From Corynebacterium urinipleomorphum (GTDB taxonomy: Bacteria > Actinomycetota > Actinomycetes > Mycobacteriales > Mycobacteriaceae), in NCBI RefSeq assembly GCF_900155535.1, contig NZ_LT706965.1, forward strand, positions 243,473 to 307,472: a stretch of 64,000 nucleotides of DNA, in the 5' to 3' direction. Below the pieces are notes generated by a model. That model was not told the origin of the DNA, ran no database searches, and saw only the letters and a list, made by a program, of their open reading frames with translations. This document shows positions 17,778 through 26,911 of this stretch, piece by piece; the first letter of the stretch is position 1, and every line of letters begins with the position of its first letter. Both the position numbers and the translations under genes were made by a program.

Positions 17778-18292
17778 GGTACTTCTACGACACTGAGTTC
17801 ATCGAGGACGGGACGACGATCGAGCTGATCTCGATCGGGATCGTCGCCGAGGACGGGCGCGAGTACTACGCGGTGTCCACGGACTTCGATGCGTCCCGGG
17901 CGAATCCGTGGGTGCGCGAGAACGTGCTGGAGAAACTCCCCAACCCGCAGCGCCCCGAATGGAAGCCGAAACTGAAGATCCGGGACGAGGTCTTTGCGTT
18001 CCTCACTGCCGCGGACTCTAAGCCGGAACTGTGGGCGTGGGTCGGAGCCTACGACCATGTCGTTCTCGCCCAGCTGTGGGGTGATATGGCCAAGTTGCCA
18101 AAAGAACTGCCGCGCTACACGCGTGAGCTGCGCCAATACTGGGACATGGCGGGTCGCCCGACGCTGCCGCCCGCACCGCATGGCAACCATGACGCGCTTG
18201 TCGACGCCCGCCATAATCTCCTTAAATTCAAGATTTGCGCCCGTTCTCTGCCGTTGGATCGGCGCGGTCACGCCACTGGCCGACCCCAATAA
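17774..18292 (+). CDS. DEDDh 3'-5' exoribonuclease, Rv2179c family
   Basis: Small 172-residue RNase with the catalytic set of the DEDDh superfamily: D6 and E8 (FYDTEF), D94 (GAYDHVVL), H139 and D144 (NHDALVDARH). The M. tuberculosis relative Rv2179c is a characterised 3'-to-5' exoribonuclease, and it too lies beside the class II aroG and near plsC. It starts with a GTG overlapping the plsC stop, indicating coupled translation. The annotation polyadenylate-specific exoribonuclease is often used; the natural RNA substrate is unknown. Confidence 0.85.
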   Translation: MRYFYDTEFIEDGTTIELISIGIVAEDGREYYAVSTDFDASRANPWVRENVLEKLPNPQRPEWKPKLKIRDEVFAFLTAADSKPELWAWVGAYDHVVLAQLWGDMAKLPKELPRYTRELRQYWDMAGRPTLPPAPHGNHDALVDARHNLLKFKICARSLPLDRRGHATGRPQ

Positions 18293-19741
<1,449 letters not shown>

Positions 19742-19751
19742 TGCAGGCACC

Positions 19752-19777
19752 AGCCCCGGGCCGCTGAGCTCGGGGCT
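19752..19777. terminator. Bidirectional terminator between aroG and pknL
   Basis: AGCCCCG (19752-19758) pairs with CGGGGCT (19771-19777) in the 34-bp gap between the convergent stops; the right arm reaches the pknL stop codon. There is no clear T-run on either strand. Confidence 0.55.
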
Positions 19778-21029
19778 AATCCGGCATCCGGAGGATCTCC
19801 GGGATCTCCCCGTAAGCTCCGGAGCCGAACCACCAGCCACCGACAGCGACAGCTGCGGTGGCTGCTGCTATGAGCAGTAGCACCAGCGTTAGGGCCACAC
19901 CTGAGCGGTTTGATTCCACCGGGGGAAGTTCCGGTTCCGGCTGCGGACACCGGTCCACGGGCGCGTTACTGCGCTCTAGTGGGGGCACGTGCCGTTCGTA
20001 CGGTGCGGGATGCGCTATTGGTTGCGCTGGTAGTGGAGCGGGAGGGGCAGCAGGCCTGTATTCCGCAGCTGGAGGTTCGTGCGCAGTCTCCGATCCCGCA
20101 TGCTCTACCGGGGCGCTCATCTGCGTGATGCTTGTCGGGATGGCTGCCACGCGGTGTGCGGCCGATTGCGTCGGTGCTGGCACAGTGAAATCGGGCAGGC
20201 CCAACTCGGCTGCCACGTCGTCGAGGGCAGCGAGGAATTCTTCGGCATCGGCGAAGCGTTCGCGGGGATCACGGGCGGTGGCGGTGGCCACGAGCTCGTC
20301 GAAAAGCTTGGGTACACCCTGCATGCGGGAGGACGGCGCGGGGACGTCGAGACGCAGGCGCGAGAGCGCGTGAGATAGAGAAGTGTCGCCGTTGAACGGT
20401 ACGGTCCCAGTGAGGAGCTCGAACAAGACGATGCCTGCGGAATACACGTCCGAGGCTTGGGTGATTTCGCTGCCGTCGACTTGTTCGGGGGAGAGGTACA
20501 CCACCGTTCCCACTATTTGGTCGGTGGAGTGGCGCGCATCGCTCGTCGCGCGGACGAGCCCGAAGTCGGCGAGCTTCACCGTATTGTCGCCATTGATGAG
20601 GATATTGTCCGGCTTGATGTCGCGGTGCACCAGCCCGCGGCGGTGGGCGACGGACAGGCCCGTGAGCATTGCGCGCATAACGGCCGCAGCGGCGTGGGGC
20701 GGCATGGGGCCGCGCTCGGCCAGAAGTTCCCGCAGCGTGCCACCCGTGATCAGCTCCATGATGAGGAAGACGTCCTCGCCGTCGGCCGAGAAGTCGTACA
20801 CGTTGACCAAGTTCGGGTGGCTCAGCTGCGCCATCGCGCGGGCTTCACGGGCGAAACGATCGAGGAAGACATCGTCGTTCATGTAACGCTCGTCCATCAC
20901 CTTCGCGGCGACCTCGCGGCCCAGCCGCGTGTCCAAACAGCGGTACACGGTGGACATGCCGCCACGCGCAATGGGGCGGTCGATGAGGTACCGGCCTTCC
21001 AGCACATCGCCGGCTGCGAGGTGAGTCAT
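19776..21029 (-). CDS. pknL: Serine/threonine protein kinase PknL
   Basis: Eukaryotic-type membrane kinase. The start at 21029 (ATG, MTHLAAGDVLEGRY) gives 417 residues; a longer frame from 21209 runs into the divergent gene. Kinase landmarks are the glycine loop near ARGGMSTVY, K43, the catalytic D137 in HRDIKPDN, and D155 of DFG. A Pro-rich linker follows from about residue 280 and a single transmembrane helix lies close to the C-terminus (about 376-398), leaving a tail of about 20 residues and no PASTA domain. In mycobacteria PknL phosphorylates the product of its divergent neighbour Rv2175c. Confidence 0.93.
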   Translation of the reverse strand: MTHLAAGDVLEGRYLIDRPIARGGMSTVYRCLDTRLGREVAAKVMDERYMNDDVFLDRFAREARAMAQLSHPNLVNVYDFSADGEDVFLIMELITGGTLRELLAERGPMPPHAAAAVMRAMLTGLSVAHRRGLVHRDIKPDNILINGDNTVKLADFGLVRATSDARHSTDQIVGTVVYLSPEQVDGSEITQASDVYSAGIVLFELLTGTVPFNGDTSLSHALSRLRLDVPAPSSRMQGVPKLFDELVATATARDPRERFADAEEFLAALDDVAAELGLPDFTVPAPTQSAAHRVAAIPTSITQMSAPVEHAGSETAHEPPAAEYRPAAPPAPLPAQPIAHPAPYERHVPPLERSNAPVDRCPQPEPELPPVESNRSGVALTLVLLLIAAATAAVAVGGWWFGSGAYGEIPEILRMPD

Positions 21030-21083
21030 GCCGTCCAGTATGGTGCACAAGCCGCGTCGACAGGTAGCAACCCCCGCTACGCG

Positions 21084-21089
21084 TAGAGT
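21084..21089 (+). promoter_or_regulatory. -10 element for a leaderless Rv2175c-like gene
   Basis: TAGAGT ends 7 nt before the GTG at 21097, and the 67-bp gap to pknL has no ribosome-binding site before that GTG. A leaderless transcript is therefore likely. Confidence 0.5.
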
Positions 21090-21096
21090 GGCGGGC

Positions 21097-21480
21097 GTGA
21101 GTTTTTCAGAGCACGACACTAACGCCCACGACATCGACGCGCTTCTGAGCGGTGAAACACTATTGACGTTCCCCGAGGTTGCGGATCGCCTCGGGGTGCC
21201 CGTGACCAAGGTTCACGACTACGTGAACGCCGGCAAGCTCGTCGCGCACAAGCAGGGCGGCACGAAGCTGATTCCCGAGCTCATGCTCGATGAAGGCACA
21301 GAATTGTCCAAGTTCGTCGCGGGCGCGATCACCGTGCTTCTCGACGGCGGCTTCAACCACCAAGAGATCCTGTCCTACCTGTTCACTGAGGATGACAGTC
21401 TGCCGGGCCGGCCGATCGACGCTCTGCACGGCCACGGTGCACGCGAAGTGATCAGGCGCGCGCAGGCAATGGCTTTTTAG
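21097..21480 (+). CDS. Winged-helix DNA-binding protein, Rv2175c family
   Basis: Small 127-residue DNA-binding protein. The helix-turn-helix region FPEVADRLGVPVTKVHDYVN lies near residues 25-45, followed by the KLVAHKQGG wing-like strand, and an ILDGGF-type helix-rich C-terminus. The M. tuberculosis relative Rv2175c binds DNA and is phosphorylated by PknL, which abolishes binding; the divergent pknL-Rv2175c arrangement is conserved here. The start is the GTG at 21097; the frame is open back to 21028 but that would enter pknL. It ends within the convergent mptA by 29 bp. Confidence 0.88.
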   Translation: MSFSEHDTNAHDIDALLSGETLLTFPEVADRLGVPVTKVHDYVNAGKLVAHKQGGTKLIPELMLDEGTELSKFVAGAITVLLDGGFNHQEILSYLFTEDDSLPGRPIDALHGHGAREVIRRAQAMAF

Positions 21481-22963
21481 CCCCGGGCACGATCTCCACT
21501 GATTCCTGGTTGCGTGTACGTGGTAGCACGTACGCTGCGGCGCCCCATCCCGCAACCAGGGCCATGAGCATCCAGGCCCCGTTGTAGAAATTGTGGTTGC
21601 CGCTGCCACTGAAAGCTAGGGCCACGATGACGGAAGCGCCGATGGTGAGACGCACCAGCCACTGCGGCGGGTTGAATGTCCCGGCTACTGAGACGGCGGA
21701 GGCGAAGTACCACGGCAGTGTCACCGCGTTGAAGACAAATGCGACCATGTAGGCGAGCGCCATGCCCGCCACATTGCGGCGGTCTGTTTGCCTGAACATC
21801 CACCAAACGGTTACGAGTCCCGCGAGCATCAATACGGAGCCCACAGTTCGGGTCGCGCTGAGAACGGTGTTGTAGGGAAATTCTTCGTCGAAAAGCTGAA
21901 GGAACGGTGTCACGGCATCCGCAGCGAGTGTCGCGCCCGACAGCGGGTTGACTACTTTCGAATTGCCCGAGATCTGCGCGAGCCACCCCCACGACGTACC
22001 CGATGCCACGGTCACGGCAGCGACAGAGGCTACGGCTACGGCAACCACTGTTAGCCCCGAAACGAGAAAGGAACCCAGGCGCCGAGCAGGCCGGCTCCCA
22101 GAGGGAGCGTAGTGGTGCGCCGCCATCCACACGATGAACGGCAATGTCACTGCCGCTGTCGCCTTGAGAGAGACAGCAACACCGACGAGAAGGGTGCCCA
22201 GTAAAAAGCGACGTTCCAAGCACGCCACCAACCCGAGGCTGACCAAGCCGACCATAACGGACTCGTTGTGCATTCCCCCGACCATGTGGATGAGCATTAC
22301 CGGATTGGCCACACCGAGCCACAGAGCGAGTGCGGGGTCGCCGCCCAAACGACGGGCAATGCGTGGAACTGCCCACGCGACGGCGGCGAAACCGGCGAGC
22401 GAAATGAACTTGTAGCAAATGATTCCGGCCATCACGTTCTCGCCCACAAAGCTGGTCACACCGTTGCCGATCCAAAGGTGAAGTGGCCCGTAGGGGGTTG
22501 TCGTGTTGCGCCAGTCGTGTGAGACCTCGAGGAGGTAGGGGCCGGGGTTAATGGCGGCACCTTCGGAGTAGGGGTCGAATCCGTCGCGGACCATGGCCCC
22601 CTGCATGAGGTAGGAGTACACATCCCGGGACATGAGCGGGGCGGCGAGAAGCAGTGGAGCGGTCGCAGACCACAATGCGGACTTGGTGTACGACAACCGG
22701 TCCCGCAGACTCGATTCGCGGCGGGCAGCCACTGCATAGCGTCCAGCGGCAACCCACCCGGCTACGAGTAGGAGGAGACCGACTGTGAGCGCAATGTTGA
22801 GCAGGCCCCGCGCGTGGCCGTAGGCCAAGAACTCCATCCCCAGGTAGTCGAGCATCCCACCGCGGTTGCGGGTCGCGCCCGCACCGAAGGATCCCACTGC
22901 GAGCAACGTGGAACCGACCACGCCGAGCCACAGGGCGGTTGTCGGGGACGGTCGTCGTGTCAT
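21452..22963 (-). CDS. mptA: Alpha-(1->6)-mannopyranosyltransferase
   Basis: GT-C polyprenyl-phosphomannose-dependent mannosyltransferase that elongates the lipomannan backbone on the outer face of the membrane. The 503 residues have about a dozen hydrophobic helices. The GT-C aspartate motif is visible in LMSRDVYSYLMQG near residues 107-119, and the TTPYGPLHLWIG loop follows. The partners idsA directly downstream and pimB nearby fit lipomannan synthesis. C. glutamicum MptA at the same position is characterised; MptB is the paralogue to exclude, and gene order favours MptA. Confidence 0.9.
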   Translation of the reverse strand: MTRRPSPTTALWLGVVGSTLLAVGSFGAGATRNRGGMLDYLGMEFLAYGHARGLLNIALTVGLLLLVAGWVAAGRYAVAARRESSLRDRLSYTKSALWSATAPLLLAAPLMSRDVYSYLMQGAMVRDGFDPYSEGAAINPGPYLLEVSHDWRNTTTPYGPLHLWIGNGVTSFVGENVMAGIICYKFISLAGFAAVAWAVPRIARRLGGDPALALWLGVANPVMLIHMVGGMHNESVMVGLVSLGLVACLERRFLLGTLLVGVAVSLKATAAVTLPFIVWMAAHHYAPSGSRPARRLGSFLVSGLTVVAVAVASVAAVTVASGTSWGWLAQISGNSKVVNPLSGATLAADAVTPFLQLFDEEFPYNTVLSATRTVGSVLMLAGLVTVWWMFRQTDRRNVAGMALAYMVAFVFNAVTLPWYFASAVSVAGTFNPPQWLVRLTIGASVIVALAFSGSGNHNFYNGAWMLMALVAGWGAAAYVLPRTRNQESVEIVPGAKKPLPARA

Positions 22964-22977
22964 CGTGCCGGAACCCC

Positions 22978-24075
22978 CTATTTGCGGCGGGAAGTGGCCT
23001 TGATGGCCAGAGCTGTAAGCGTCTCCACCGCGTCCGAGCTGATGGAGGCGCCGCTCAAGTGATTCAGTCCCATGCGTGTCAACTGGTCGATGCGTTCTTC
23101 AACGATATCCACCGCACCAGTGTTTTCGATGATGCGAGCGAGCTCAGCGATGTCATCGTTCCTGGTGGCACTACCAATCCCATCTCGGAGTGTTTTCGCC
23201 GCGGCCGGGTCTGAGGCATCCGCCGCCTTGAGCGCGAGCGCGTACAACACAGTCCTCTTGCCTTCGCGGAGGTCGTCGCCGGCTGGTTTGCCGGTGACAG
23301 CCGGATCGCCGAAGACTCCGAGGAGATCGTCACGGAGCTGGAACGCGATGCCGATGTCGTGGCCGTACCCTCGTAACGCAGCGATGGTGGCGTTGTCCGC
23401 GCCTGCGATTGCGGCACCGAGGTGAAGCGGCCTCTCGACCGTGTACGCGGCAGTTTTGTACCGGTTGACGGCATTGGCCATGTCTTCGCTCTCGCTATTC
23501 GACGCTTCCAGCGAGATGTCCAGGATCTGCCCACCGATCACTTCGGAGCGCATTCCACGCCACGGTTCGGCAGCGCGTTGCAGAGCCTTTTCACTCACAC
23601 CCGAGTAGTGCCACATGTCGTCGGCCCACGCGAGTGCAAGGTCGCCGAGAAGAATGGCGACGTTCTCCCCGTATGCGTCCGAATTCCCGTGCCACCTGCT
23701 CCGGGAATGCTCGGCCGCGATTGCTCGATGCACGGTCGGTTTACCGCGCCGGGTGTCGGAGGCGTCGATGATGTCGTCGTGGATGAGTGCACAGGCTTGG
23801 ATCAGTTCAAGAGAGCTCACAGCGCGCAGTACCGCGGCGGGATCTTCGGTCTGGTCGGCCGCCCTCACTGTTGCCGTGTAGCCCACCCAGCCGTATGTCG
23901 GGCGAATGCGTTTACCCCCACCGAGCACAAAGTCGCGCAAATGCTCCACGGCATCGGCGACAGGAGCGCCGATTTCGCTTATCGACGCCGCGTTAGCCTC
24001 AAGGAAATCCCGCAACTCGGCTTCCACTGCGCCCGGAACGTCAGCTGCCGAGAGGTAAGAGGTGCGCTCGCTCAA
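22978..24075 (-). CDS. idsA: Geranylgeranyl-type polyprenyl diphosphate synthase
   Basis: Trans-isoprenyl diphosphate synthase that extends allylic diphosphates with isopentenyl diphosphate, supplying C20 precursors for carotenoids and menaquinone. The 365 residues include the first aspartate-rich motif D100-D104 (HDDIIDASDTRRG) and the second one in QLRDDLLGVFGD, plus GGGKRIRPTYGW near residue 53. Position 14 bp upstream of mptA on the same strand suggests an operon. The C. glutamicum orthologue at this locus is named IdsA. Chain length is inferred. Confidence 0.9.
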   Translation of the reverse strand: MSERTSYLSAADVPGAVEAELRDFLEANAASISEIGAPVADAVEHLRDFVLGGGKRIRPTYGWVGYTATVRAADQTEDPAAVLRAVSSLELIQACALIHDDIIDASDTRRGKPTVHRAIAAEHSRSRWHGNSDAYGENVAILLGDLALAWADDMWHYSGVSEKALQRAAEPWRGMRSEVIGGQILDISLEASNSESEDMANAVNRYKTAAYTVERPLHLGAAIAGADNATIAALRGYGHDIGIAFQLRDDLLGVFGDPAVTGKPAGDDLREGKRTVLYALALKAADASDPAAAKTLRDGIGSATRNDDIAELARIIENTGAVDIVEERIDQLTRMGLNHLSGASISSDAVETLTALAIKATSRRK

Positions 24076-24137
24076 AAGTGGTGGCTCCTTCTAACCGGGA
24101 GGTGAATCAACACCGCTCACTCTACCGGTCGGCGTTT

Positions 24138-24692
24138 TCATAGCGGTAAGGTCCGTCCGAGTACCGCGAAGGGGCGGGGATCTCCGGCGTACTGGAAGTT
24201 GCGCAATACATCCTCAAACCCAAGCGAGCGGTACAGCCCGAACGCAGCATTCGATTCTTGGGGCACTTCCGGGGTGGACAGCAAGACGTGCCGCTGGGGT
24301 GCGCGTTGGAGCAGACGGTGGATCAATGTTCGGCCAATCCCGCTGCCCTGGCGCTGCGGGGATACATGAATTTCCGCGAGCTCGAAATAGTTGTCGACGA
24401 CTTCCAGCATGTGCTCTGTCATGGCGTGGTTATCTGCGAGGCCCCGCCGCAACTGCTGGTCCCACCAACGGCCCGGCGAACCGCGGAAACCGTAGGCGAT
24501 CCCTGCGAGCTCGTCGCCGTCGAATGCGGCGACAGATGTGAAATCCCGCTCGGTGGAATCGCGGCGCCAGATATTCACTCGTTGTTCGCGGATGGTTACG
24601 GGGTAGTGCATCGCTTTGATGTAGAGGTCCACCAATGTGGGCGCCAAGGCGGAGAACTCGTGTGGGGATAACTCGCGGATGGTGACGGACAC
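24138..24692 (-). CDS. GNAT-family N-acetyltransferase
   Basis: Acetyl-CoA-dependent transferase of unknown substrate; cytoplasmic. The 184-residue protein has the GNAT core: an acceptor region with WDQQLRRGL, then VSPQRQGSGIGRTLIHRLL, in which the R/Q-X-X-G-X-G/A pyrophosphate-binding loop is seen, and the C-terminal AFGLYRSLGFEDV motif. The start ATG at 24692 is followed by MSVTIRELSPHEF. It precedes idsA on the same strand. metF lies between these genes in C. glutamicum (from memory) but is absent here. Confidence 0.85.
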   Translation of the reverse strand: MSVTIRELSPHEFSALAPTLVDLYIKAMHYPVTIREQRVNIWRRDSTERDFTSVAAFDGDELAGIAYGFRGSPGRWWDQQLRRGLADNHAMTEHMLEVVDNYFELAEIHVSPQRQGSGIGRTLIHRLLQRAPQRHVLLSTPEVPQESNAAFGLYRSLGFEDVLRNFQYAGDPRPFAVLGRTLPL

Positions 24693-24785
24693 GAGTCCAT
24701 CGAACCATGTCGCTCGGCGAATTGGGTGAGGTTCGTAGTTTCCGTGACGCGTAGCTGTGCTCAGAGGCTGTTTCCGAACCTGATA

Positions 24786-24801
24786 TCGAATACATGTTCG
24801 A
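24786..24801. promoter_or_regulatory. LexA (SOS) box upstream of the HEPN-family gene
   Basis: TCGAATACATGTTCGA matches the corynebacterial/Gram-positive SOS box TCGAAC-N4-GTTCGA type palindrome with one deviation. It lies 98 bp before the ATG of the downstream gene and about 95 bp upstream of the divergent GNAT start. I recall the corresponding C. glutamicum gene as a LexA target, but cannot check this. Confidence 0.65.
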
Positions 24802-24898
24802 GGGCTGCGAGGGTGTGTCCAGGCTGTTTTCTAGTGTGAGGGCCACAAAGTAGTTCGACATCGACGGCAGTAAATGAGCAGTCAAGGAGGAAGCCGAA

Positions 24899-25336
24899 AT
24901 GTCTAGCGTGGTTTCAGCAACAACCGGTTCGGTCTACGGGGCAACTCCTGTCACGTCCCGCCACGATGAATTCTTGGATTCGGCACGGCTGCTTTTGGGC
25001 GATGCTCAGCGTCAATTGGCGGCAGGCGCTGGTGACCTGGCGGTGGAGAGCGCATACCGGTCTGCTCTTCGCACTGCCGGCGCGGTGATCTCTCAGTCGG
25101 CAACGGTGGCGAAACGTAAGCGGCTGCCTACGAGCGCGTGGGAGAAATTGGCGCTCACTGGACCGCGGGGTGCGTACTGGGCTGAGAACTTATCTAAGTT
25201 CTCGCGGATGAGGGGTCGGGTCGCCTCCGGTATTGAGTTGCATCCGAGGGTGGAGGATGTTGAGCGTCTCGTAGGACTAGCTGCGTCCTTCTACGCGGAA
25301 ACTGCTGGCGAGGCGGACGGCGTGTTCGCGGCCTAG
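24899..25336 (+). CDS. SAV_6107-family HEPN domain protein, probably SOS-regulated
   Basis: 145-residue all-helical protein of the SAV_6107 HEPN type; no enzymatic function is shown. The RX4-6H RNase motif of active HEPN toxins is not obvious: R107 and H115 are seven residues apart (RVASGIELH). A strong AAGGAGG ribosome-binding site precedes the ATG, and a LexA box lies upstream. There is no adjacent nucleotidyltransferase antitoxin, which argues against a classical HEPN-MNT pair. The next gene is 113 bp downstream and appears separate. Family call is fairly secure, role is unknown. Confidence 0.75.
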   Translation: MSSVVSATTGSVYGATPVTSRHDEFLDSARLLLGDAQRQLAAGAGDLAVESAYRSALRTAGAVISQSATVAKRKRLPTSAWEKLALTGPRGAYWAENLSKFSRMRGRVASGIELHPRVEDVERLVGLAASFYAETAGEADGVFAA

Positions 25337-25449
25337 TTTTTCATGACTATTTGCTCGGCCTCGAGGGCGGTATGATGAGGGGAACAAACCGTCTTCAATG
25401 GACGTTGTAGTTCAGAGAAGACAGCGACCAAACCAGGCTGGGAGTGAAA

Positions 25450-25842
25450 GTGGCTTTATCTGAGCAGGAACAGAAGTTGCTCCGCGAAATCGAGGAGTCG
25501 CTGATGGCCGATGACCCGAAGTTCGGGTCCTCCGTGTCTTCCGTGCCTGCGCGCAGCTCCGCAGGTACTGGATTCCGCCCCACCATGCGTTCGGTCGCAC
25601 TCATCGTCCTCGGTCTTGTGCTGCTCATCGCTGGCGTGGCCTTGGCAGCCGAGAGTTTGTGGTTCATCGCTTTAAGCGTTCTTGGCTTCGTGGTCATGTT
25701 CATCGGCGGGGTGTGGGCACTCAATGCGCCCACTGAGCACGTTCCGGTTCGGCCACAGCGCAGTGCGGGTCCGCAGCTGCAACGTGACGGTATGAGCTCC
25801 CGGATGGAGGAAAATTTCCGGCGCCGGTTCGAGGGGCAGTAG
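25450..25842 (+). CDS. DUF3040 family membrane protein
   Basis: Small actinobacterial protein of unknown function. From the GTG at 25450 (GGGAG site at 25439-25443) it has 130 residues and starts MALSEQEQKLLREIEESL, the typical DUF3040 opening; a GTG two codons earlier is also possible. Two adjacent hydrophobic helices occupy about residues 48-93, flanked by a charged N-terminus and a polar, proline-rich tail ending in RRRFEGQ. It is a frequent neighbour of the mraZ cluster in corynebacteria and mycobacteria, but is separated from it here by a terminator. Confidence 0.85.
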   Translation: MALSEQEQKLLREIEESLMADDPKFGSSVSSVPARSSAGTGFRPTMRSVALIVLGLVLLIAGVALAAESLWFIALSVLGFVVMFIGGVWALNAPTEHVPVRPQRSAGPQLQRDGMSSRMEENFRRRFEGQ

Positions 25843-25890
25843 TGCCGGGCCTCTAACGCACTGTCTTGGATGCGTGTCCGAGACAGCTTT

Positions 25891-25921
25891 ATTCCCTTCA
25901 CGGAAGTGAGGGGAATTTTTT
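25891..25921 (+). terminator. Terminator after the DUF3040 gene
   Basis: ATTCCCTTCAC and GTGAGGGGAAT form an 11-bp stem with one G-U pair and a GGAA loop, followed by TTTTTT. It insulates the division cluster from upstream transcription. Confidence 0.9.
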
Positions 25922-25924
25922 GTG

Positions 25925-25962
25925 CCCCACCATGCCCCACTTTTGTGCCCCACTTTCACCCA
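25925..25962 (-). promoter_or_regulatory. Distal cluster of inverted MraZ-type boxes
   Basis: Four NCCCA elements (reverse complement of TGGGN) begin at 25925, 25935, 25948 and 25958, so two pairs with 10-bp spacing lie 330-370 bp upstream of mraZ. Further TGGGN boxes occur singly at 25999, 26069, 26094, 26098, 26104 (inverted) and 26118. Function as MraZ sites is inferred from the box sequence and spacing. Confidence 0.5.
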
Positions 25963-26170
25963 CTGCCGCCAATCGGGAGCATGTATAGGCGGATTATTTG
26001 GGCCAATAGGTGTCTCGCTCCAGGTTTTCCTGATGTCCAAAGGTGCAATAGAGGTGTTCTTGTGTCAGTGGGACGTGATTGCCCTTAAGGGGCTGGGTGG
26101 GCGCCCCACCGGACGGATGGGTGTTGAACTGTGTGTTCATGACACGCAAAAGGAATTTAGTGTTCCAATG

Positions 26171-26204
26171 TGGCGTGTGTGGGGGAGAGTGGGTTAAAGT
26201 GGGG
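26171..26204 (+). promoter_or_regulatory. MraZ operator (TGGGN direct repeats) of the division cluster
   Basis: TGGGG, TGGGT and TGGGG begin at 26180, 26190 and 26200, exactly 10 bp apart, preceded by a degenerate TGGCG at 26171. This is the established MraZ-binding pattern of TGGGN repeats separated by 5 nt. A TAAAGT -10-like element (26195-26200) lies between the second and third boxes, so MraZ binding would block the promoter. The mraZ start is 90 bp downstream. Confidence 0.8.
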
Positions 26205-26293
26205 GCTAGTGAAGGGCCGGTGTGACGATGCCGGGTCGGATCTGACAAAAGTTCACAGCCGGAGTTGTCGAGCGAAGGAAGGTAGGGCGCCGG

Positions 26294-26728
26294 ATGTTTC
26301 TTGGCACCTATACCCCCAAGCTGGACGACAAGGGGCGCCTGACGCTGCCCGCCAAGTTCCGTGAGGGTCTGGCGGACGGGCTGATGGTGACCAAGGGGCA
26401 GGACCACTCTTTGGCGGTCTATCCCCGTGAGGGATTCGCGGCTCGCGCACGAAAAGCGGCCGCGGTGTCCCGCACGAACCCGAAGGCGCGCGCATTCATT
26501 CGAAACTTGGCGGCAAGCGCGGATGAGCAGACGCTCGACGGTTCTGGTCGCATCACGTTGTCGCCGGCGCACCGGGATTACGCGAACCTGTCCAAGGAAT
26601 GCGTAGTCATCGGTTCAGTGGATTTCTTGGAAATCTGGGATGCCGAGTCCTGGGCGAAATACCAAGAAAATACCGAGGCCGCTTTCTCGGCGGCCGATGA
26701 GGACGACATTCTCTCGGGCCTGCTTTAA
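26294..26728 (+). CDS. mraZ: Transcriptional regulator MraZ
   Basis: AbrB-like DNA-binding protein that controls its own cluster. The 144 residues have two tandem SpoVT/AbrB-type domains: the first around residues 1-60 with [19 protein letters not shown], the second around 77-120 with [20 protein letters not shown]. The ATG follows a GAAGGAAGG site. TGGGN operator repeats lie about 90 bp upstream. It is the first gene of the division and cell-wall cluster; rsmH follows after 183 bp that hold a strong hairpin. Confidence 0.96.
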   Translation: MFLGTYTPKLDDKGRLTLPAKFREGLADGLMVTKGQDHSLAVYPREGFAARARKAAAVSRTNPKARAFIRNLAASADEQTLDGSGRITLSPAHRDYANLSKECVVIGSVDFLEIWDAESWAKYQENTEAAFSAADEDDILSGLL

Positions 26729-26756
26729 GCAAGCGGGCGGAGAGCGTGTACGAACT

Positions 26757-26818
26757 CTGCTCGGGGCGCGAGTCGTTCTGGTGTACTTCCCCGATATCAG
26801 AATGACCGCCCCGAGCAG
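26757..26818 (+). other. Strong hairpin between mraZ and rsmH
   Basis: CTGCTCGGGGCG (26757-26768) and CGCCCCGAGCAG (26807-26818) are perfect inverted repeats; inside, TTCTG and CAGAA can extend the fold. No T-run follows, so it is not a classical terminator. It could be an RNA-processing or attenuation element inside the mraZ-rsmH message. Confidence 0.6.
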
Positions 26819-26911
26819 GGCTCTACATGTTCCCCGTGGGTACCAAGGGACAGTTTCAGTCAGACCTAATCCGCAGCACAACACGTCAGTCGCACACAAA
26901 GGGGGGTGGAC

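Noticed and set aside
19776-21209. Longer PknL frame starting at 21209
   Set aside because: The extra 60 residues lie inside the divergent DNA-binding gene and precede the conserved kinase N-terminus.
24820-24860. TGTGAGGGCCACA as a GlxR site before the HEPN gene
   Set aside because: The half-sites are 5 nt apart instead of the 8 required between TGTG and CACA.
25870-26197. Short open frames in the mraZ leader
   Set aside because: Composition follows the TGGG/CCCA repeats; no ribosome-binding site or family. Treated as regulatory DNA.
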